Notes under the pieces: generated by a model
The model's input: only the letters and a program-made list of their open reading frames with translations
What the model was told of the DNA's origin: nothing
Databases searched by the model: none
Made by a program: the position numbers and the translations under genes
DNA from: DASZCR01 sp035942915
Lineage (GTDB): Bacteria > Acidobacteriota > Blastocatellia > Pyrinomonadales > Pyrinomonadaceae
Length of the DNA: 8,933 nt
Assembly: GCA_035942915.1 (NCBI GenBank)
Contig: DASZCR010000253.1
Span: 1 to 8,933 of the forward strand
Direction of reading: 5' to 3'
In this document: piece by piece, positions 6,794-8,933 of the stretch
How positions within the stretch are numbered: the stretch's first letter is position 1
Layout of the letters: every line of letters begins with the position of its first letter

Positions 6794-6814
6794 GGGAGCG
6801 GCTCTCCCGCTCCC
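6794..6814 (+). terminator. Perfect 8-bp GC hairpin after the small ORF
   Basis: GGGAGCGG (6794-6801) pairs with CCGCTCCC (6807-6814) across a 5-base loop, 7 bases after the TAG. It is followed by AAATCT rather than a T run, so it is either a weak terminator or a 3'-protective structure. Confidence 0.5.
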
Positions 6815-6844
6815 AAATCTCGAAGAAAATTCGGTAGAGACTTG

Positions 6845-6900
6845 AATGGAGCGGGTCGGCTTCCCTTGTGAAGTTCCGACGACCGCTCCATTTGTTGTTT
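6845..6900 (+). terminator. Long bulged hairpin with T-rich tail (terminator or small RNA)
   Basis: A hand fold gives 10 bp (AATGGAGCGG 6845-6854 with 6883-6892), a 2-base GA bulge on the 3' strand, 5 bp (GTCGG with CCGAC, 6855-6859/6876-6880), a TT bulge on the 3' strand, then 4 bp (CTTC with GAAG, 6860-6863/6870-6873) and a 6-base loop. TTTGTTGTTT follows. A 19-bp stem plus T-rich tail suits a rho-independent terminator for the small-ORF transcript. The regular bulges could equally mean a protein-binding RNA. Confidence 0.55.
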
Positions 6901-6911
6901 GATAATCGAAG

Positions 6912-6917
6912 TATCTT
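6912..6917 (+). promoter_or_regulatory. Candidate -10 box for the structured RNA
   Basis: TATCTT (4/6 to TATAAT) ends 6 bases before G6924, the first base of the RNA's terminal stem, which is the right distance for a start there. GATAAT (6901-6906, 5/6) is an alternative giving a slightly longer RNA. No good -35 is seen for either. Confidence 0.3.
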
Positions 6918-6923
6918 GTGAGT

Positions 6924-7058
6924 GTTGAAGGCAGCGAGCCTTCGTCGGATGATGAAACCCGGTGCTTTGCGAGAGTCCGAGGGTTTCGCCATCCTCAGGA
7001 GAAGTGTGCCCCGAAGTCTGTCTTGCGGTGCGCCGCTCCCTGCCTTCAACTTTTTTTT
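6924..7058 (+). ncRNA. Candidate Y-like (Ro-associated) structured RNA upstream of the TROVE gene
   Basis: The ends pair perfectly: GTTGAAGGCAG (6924-6934) with CTGCCTTCAAC (7040-7050). The stem continues after one C/C mismatch (6936-6939 with 7035-7038), and eight Ts (7051-7058) follow at once. Inside, a hand fold gives two arms. Arm 2 pairs CTTC (6940-6943) with GAAG (7001-7004), then 6947-6951 with 6990-6994 and GAAACCC (6954-6960) with GGGTTTC (6981-6987). Arm 3 pairs 7006-7009 with 7030-7033, CCG with CGG and AAG with CTT, with a single bulged G (7025). The result is a compact three-way junction. Y RNAs share this plan: paired ends forming the Ro-binding stem, a U-rich 3' end and, in bacteria, a tRNA-like module. 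The 5' strand GUUGAAGG is one base off the bacterial consensus I recall (GNCGAAN0-1G). Known Y stems carry bulges; this one is nearly perfect, so the Y assignment is inference. Confidence 0.6.
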
Positions 7059-7099
7059 AGCATAAGAGTTCTTATTTTGCATCCACCCCTTTCGAGTTG

Positions 7100-7236
7100 G
7101 TGATAGGTGTGAGGAACAGAGTGATAGGTAATAGGTGATAGGAGATAGGATAAAACCTGTCTTCTCTTATCACCTATCACTTATCACCCATCACGCTCTT
7201 CCTATCAACCATCACCTATCACTTATCGCTACTCAC
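7100..7236. repeat. Two facing arrays of 7-base repeats
   Basis: The left array (7100-7155) is phased heptamers around GTGATAG, exact at 7100, 7121 and 7135, with variants GTAATAG and GAGATAG. The right array (7167-7236) is ten phased heptamers around the reverse complement, with CTATCAC at 7174 and 7216, TTATCAC at 7167 and 7181, and CCATCAC at 7188 and 7209. The four heptamers at 7121-7148 pair in register with the four at 7167-7194, giving a 28-bp imperfect hairpin with an 18-base loop. It lies between the RNA's T tract and the TROVE start, so it would be in the mRNA leader of that gene if transcription reads through. Not a CRISPR: the units are 7 bases and there are no spacers. Confidence 0.85.
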
Positions 7237-7251
7237 AAGGCGCTTCGATTC

Positions 7252-7258
7252 GAGGTGA
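7252..7258 (+). promoter_or_regulatory. Ribosome binding site of the TROVE gene
   Basis: GAGGTGA ends 5 bases before the ATG at 7264. It fixes that start over the upstream in-frame ATG at 7135, whose extension would only translate the heptamer repeats. Confidence 0.8.
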
Positions 7259-7263
7259 GCATC

Positions 7264-8826
7264 ATGGCTAACAAGAATCTTTTTAAGTCGTTGGTCGGTC
7301 GGCTTGTGCCGGCGGCGGACGCGTTGAACGAGGAGCGTGCGCCGGCTTACGCGTTGACGCCCAGACAGCAGCTTGCGCAGTACGCTGCGACGGGCTGTCT
7401 GAACGCGACTTTCTACGCCAGCGCCGCCGAGCAGTTGGCGCGCGTGCTGGACTTGTGCGCGCAGGTCGAGCCGGAGTTTGTCGCGCGCACGGCCGTCTAC
7501 GCGCGCGAGCGTGGTTACATGAAGGACGTGCCCGCGCTCTTGTGCGCCGTGCTGGCGGCGCGCGACACGGAATTGTTGGCGGCCGTCTTCCCGCGCGTCG
7601 TCGATAACGCGCGCATGCTGCGCACCTTCGTGCAAATCGTGCGTTCGGGCGTCGCCGGTCGCAAGTCGCTCGGCTCCGCGCCCAAGCGGCTCGTGCGCGA
7701 GTGGCTTGAGGCGCGCGACGAGACGGCGCTCTTCAACGGCTCCGTCGGCCAGCAGCCTTCGCTCGCGGACATCCTCCAGATGGTGCATCCGAAGCCGAAG
7801 ACGAAATCGCGCGAGGCGCTCTACGGCTATCTCGTCGGGCGCGAGCACCGCCGCGAAGAGTTGCCGGAGGTGGTGCGCCGTTACGAGGCTTTCAAGGACG
7901 GTCGCGCCGTGCGCGGCGACGTGCCCGACGTGCCGTTTCAGATGCTCACGTCGCTCGAACTCGGCGCGGCCGAGTGGGCGGTGATTGCGCGTCGCGCCTC
8001 GTGGCAGACGACCCGCATGAACCTCAACACGTTCGCGCGTCATGGCGTCTTCGACCAGCCCGGTATGACCGAGTTGATTGCGCGCCGGCTGCGCGACCCG
8101 TCCAAGGTGAGACGCTCGCGCGTCTTTCCTTACCAGTTGATGACGACCTACGCTTCGGCCGACGAGCGCGTGCCTGCATCCATCCGCGAGGCGCTTCAGG
8201 ACGCGTTGGAGGTTGCCATCGAGAACGTGCCATCCGTGCGCGGCAAGGTCTACGTCTGCGTGGACGTGTCAGGCTCGATGCTGTCGCCCGTGACGGGCTA
8301 TCGCAAGGGCGCGTCTTCGGTCGTGCGCGTGGTGGACGTGGCGGCGCTGTTTGCGGCCTCTGTCCTGAGGAAGAACCCGCGCGCAGAGGTCATCGCGTTC
8401 GAGCAGGAGGTGGTTCGCAAACTGCGTCTGAACCCGCGCGACAGCGTGTTGACCAACGCGCAGAAGCTGGCGTCGGTCGGCGGCGGCGGCACGAACTGCT
8501 CCGCGCCGCTCGCTCTGTTGAACGGGTGGCAGGCCGAGGGCGACCTCGTTATCTTCGTCTCGGACTACGAGTCGTGGGCAGACCCACGCGTCGGCCGTGG
8601 CACGGAGATGATGCGACAGTGGAGCGTCTTCCGCGCGCGCAACCCGCGTGCGCGCCTCGTCTGCGTCGACGTGCAGCCGTACCGGAGCGTGCAGGCGCAG
8701 GAGCGTGAAGACGTGCTCAACGTCGGCGGCTTCTCCGACCAGGTCTTCGACGTGGTCGCCGAATTCGCCGCCGGTCGCCTCAACGCGAACCACTGGGTCG
8801 GCCTCGTCGAACAGGTCGTACTCTAG
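7264..8826 (+). CDS. rsr: TROVE/vWA protein, bacterial Ro60 (Ro sixty-related, Rsr)
   Basis: A 520-residue protein, close to the length of known bacterial and animal Ro60. Ro60 is a ring of HEAT-like helical repeats closed by a von Willebrand A domain. It binds Y RNAs on its outside and the 3' ends of misfolded RNAs in its hole, and in bacteria it works in RNA decay or repair with exonucleases such as PNPase. The TROVE part is about 25-320: 'YALTPRQQLAQYAATGCL' (29-46), 'YMKDVPALLCAVLAA' (85-99), 'DILQMVHPKPKT' (169-180) and 'RMNLNTFARHGVF' (251-263), all typical Ro60 positions. The vWA domain is about 325-515, with a complete metal site: D334-x-S336-x-S338 in 'VDVSGSM', T410 in 'GGGGTN' and D434 in 'VSDYESW'. 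No signal peptide. A repeat-rich leader and a candidate structured RNA lie just upstream. No ligase (rtcB) gene is seen before the window ends. Confidence 0.95.
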   Translation: MANKNLFKSLVGRLVPAADALNEERAPAYALTPRQQLAQYAATGCLNATFYASAAEQLARVLDLCAQVEPEFVARTAVYARERGYMKDVPALLCAVLAARDTELLAAVFPRVVDNARMLRTFVQIVRSGVAGRKSLGSAPKRLVREWLEARDETALFNGSVGQQPSLADILQMVHPKPKTKSREALYGYLVGREHRREELPEVVRRYEAFKDGRAVRGDVPDVPFQMLTSLELGAAEWAVIARRASWQTTRMNLNTFARHGVFDQPGMTELIARRLRDPSKVRRSRVFPYQLMTTYASADERVPASIREALQDALEVAIENVPSVRGKVYVCVDVSGSMLSPVTGYRKGASSVVRVVDVAALFAASVLRKNPRAEVIAFEQEVVRKLRLNPRDSVLTNAQKLASVGGGGTNCSAPLALLNGWQAEGDLVIFVSDYESWADPRVGRGTEMMRQWSVFRARNPRARLVCVDVQPYRSVQAQEREDVLNVGGFSDQVFDVVAEFAAGRLNANHWVGLVEQVVL

Positions 8827-8830
8827 CGAT

Positions 8831-8877
8831 TGATTCACCGGCTCGACGATTCCATGAGTCGATGAGCCGGTGAATCA
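8831..8877. terminator. Palindromic hairpin after the TROVE gene
   Basis: A perfect 14-bp stem: TGATTCACCGGCTC (8831-8844) with GAGCCGGTGAATCA (8864-8877), extendable inward by GAC/GTC past a 3-base bulge. It starts 4 bases after the stop. No T run follows (GTGAAGCGAAATTTT), so it is a 3'-end barrier or bidirectional stop element rather than a textbook intrinsic terminator. Confidence 0.6.
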
Positions 8878-8902
8878 GTGAAGCGAAATTTTCCGATTCC
8901 GA

Positions 8903-8933
8903 AGCGACGAATGCCGACGGAACTACATCGGCT
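8903..8933 (+). ncRNA. Possible 5' part of a second Y-like RNA, cut by the window edge
   Basis: GACGAATG (8906-8913) matches the bacterial Y-RNA Ro-binding consensus as I recall it (GNCGAAN0-1G). It runs directly into a 5-bp hairpin, GCCGA (8913-8917) with TCGGC (8928-8932), with a 10-base loop. A tRNA-like module would be expected next, but the sequence ends. The motif is short and could occur by chance; position just after the TROVE gene is the main support. Confidence 0.3.

Noticed and set aside
6940..7034. A genuine tRNA inside the structured RNA, because GGGTTTCGCCATCC resembles a T arm
   Set aside because: The loop is one base too long, there is no 7-bp acceptor stem or clear anticodon arm, and the same bases form a better long helix.
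7100..7236. CRISPR array
   Set aside because: Units are 7 bases, contiguous and in two facing orientations, with no spacers and no cas genes.
7135..7263. An N-terminal extension of the TROVE protein from the ATG at 7135
   Set aside because: It would translate the heptamer repeats into a His/Ser/Leu-rich tract, and the GAGGTGA site points to 7264.
7219..8043. A 274-codon minus-strand ORF opposite the TROVE gene
   Set aside because: Arg/His/Leu-rich shadow in GC-rich sequence; the plus-strand TROVE motifs are clear.

Overview
The window is high-GC bacterial chromosomal DNA. Its genes have G/C-rich third codon positions, bacterial Shine-Dalgarno sites and short intergenic gaps. The gene set (plasmid/Gram-positive-type topoisomerase III, a PHYHD1-like dioxygenase, long-form 6-phosphogluconate dehydrogenase, a bacterial Ro60) and the short-period intergenic repeats would fit an Acidobacteriota-like soil bacterium. 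That placement is inference from style, not proof. I see no integrase, transposase, phage gene or CRISPR array.

Left part (6-3735, minus strand): a compact three-gene run reading topB, then a PhyH-family Fe(II)/2-oxoglutarate dioxygenase, then a GNAT acetyltransferase, with gaps of 12 and 25 bases. It diverges from gnd (3824-5269, plus strand) across an 88-base promoter region. Gnd has the usual catalytic residues, but the NADP-phosphate-binding Arg-Thr pair is replaced by Leu-Glu.

Middle (5277-6402): gnd converges on a MOSC-domain gene, and the two share a hairpin that overlaps the MOSC stop codon. The MOSC gene follows a 62-residue, highly charged small protein six bases upstream, which starts at a strong SD. 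Divergent from that pair is a 114-residue acidic, helical protein of unknown function.

Right part (6403-8933): the accessory and most interesting region, centred on a TROVE/vWA protein (bacterial Ro60, Rsr; 7264-8826). The 861 bases before it have no long gene but are full of structure. In order they hold a 15-base inverted repeat, a TTGACA-type promoter, a possible 70-residue ORF with its SD inside a hairpin, a perfect 8-bp hairpin and a long bulged hairpin with a T-rich tail. Next comes a candidate structured RNA of about 127 nt, closed by a perfect 11-bp terminal stem and ended by eight Ts, which folds by hand as a three-way junction. Last are two facing arrays of 7-base repeats. Bacterial Ro proteins usually act with Y RNAs (YrlA) encoded beside them, and the 6924-7050 RNA has Y-like architecture. 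Past the TROVE stop, beyond a 14-bp palindromic hairpin, a match to the bacterial Y-RNA Ro-binding consensus plus the start of a hairpin runs off the window edge. My reading is a Ro60 RNP locus with one or two flanking Y-like RNAs. The RNA calls are hand folds without covariation support.
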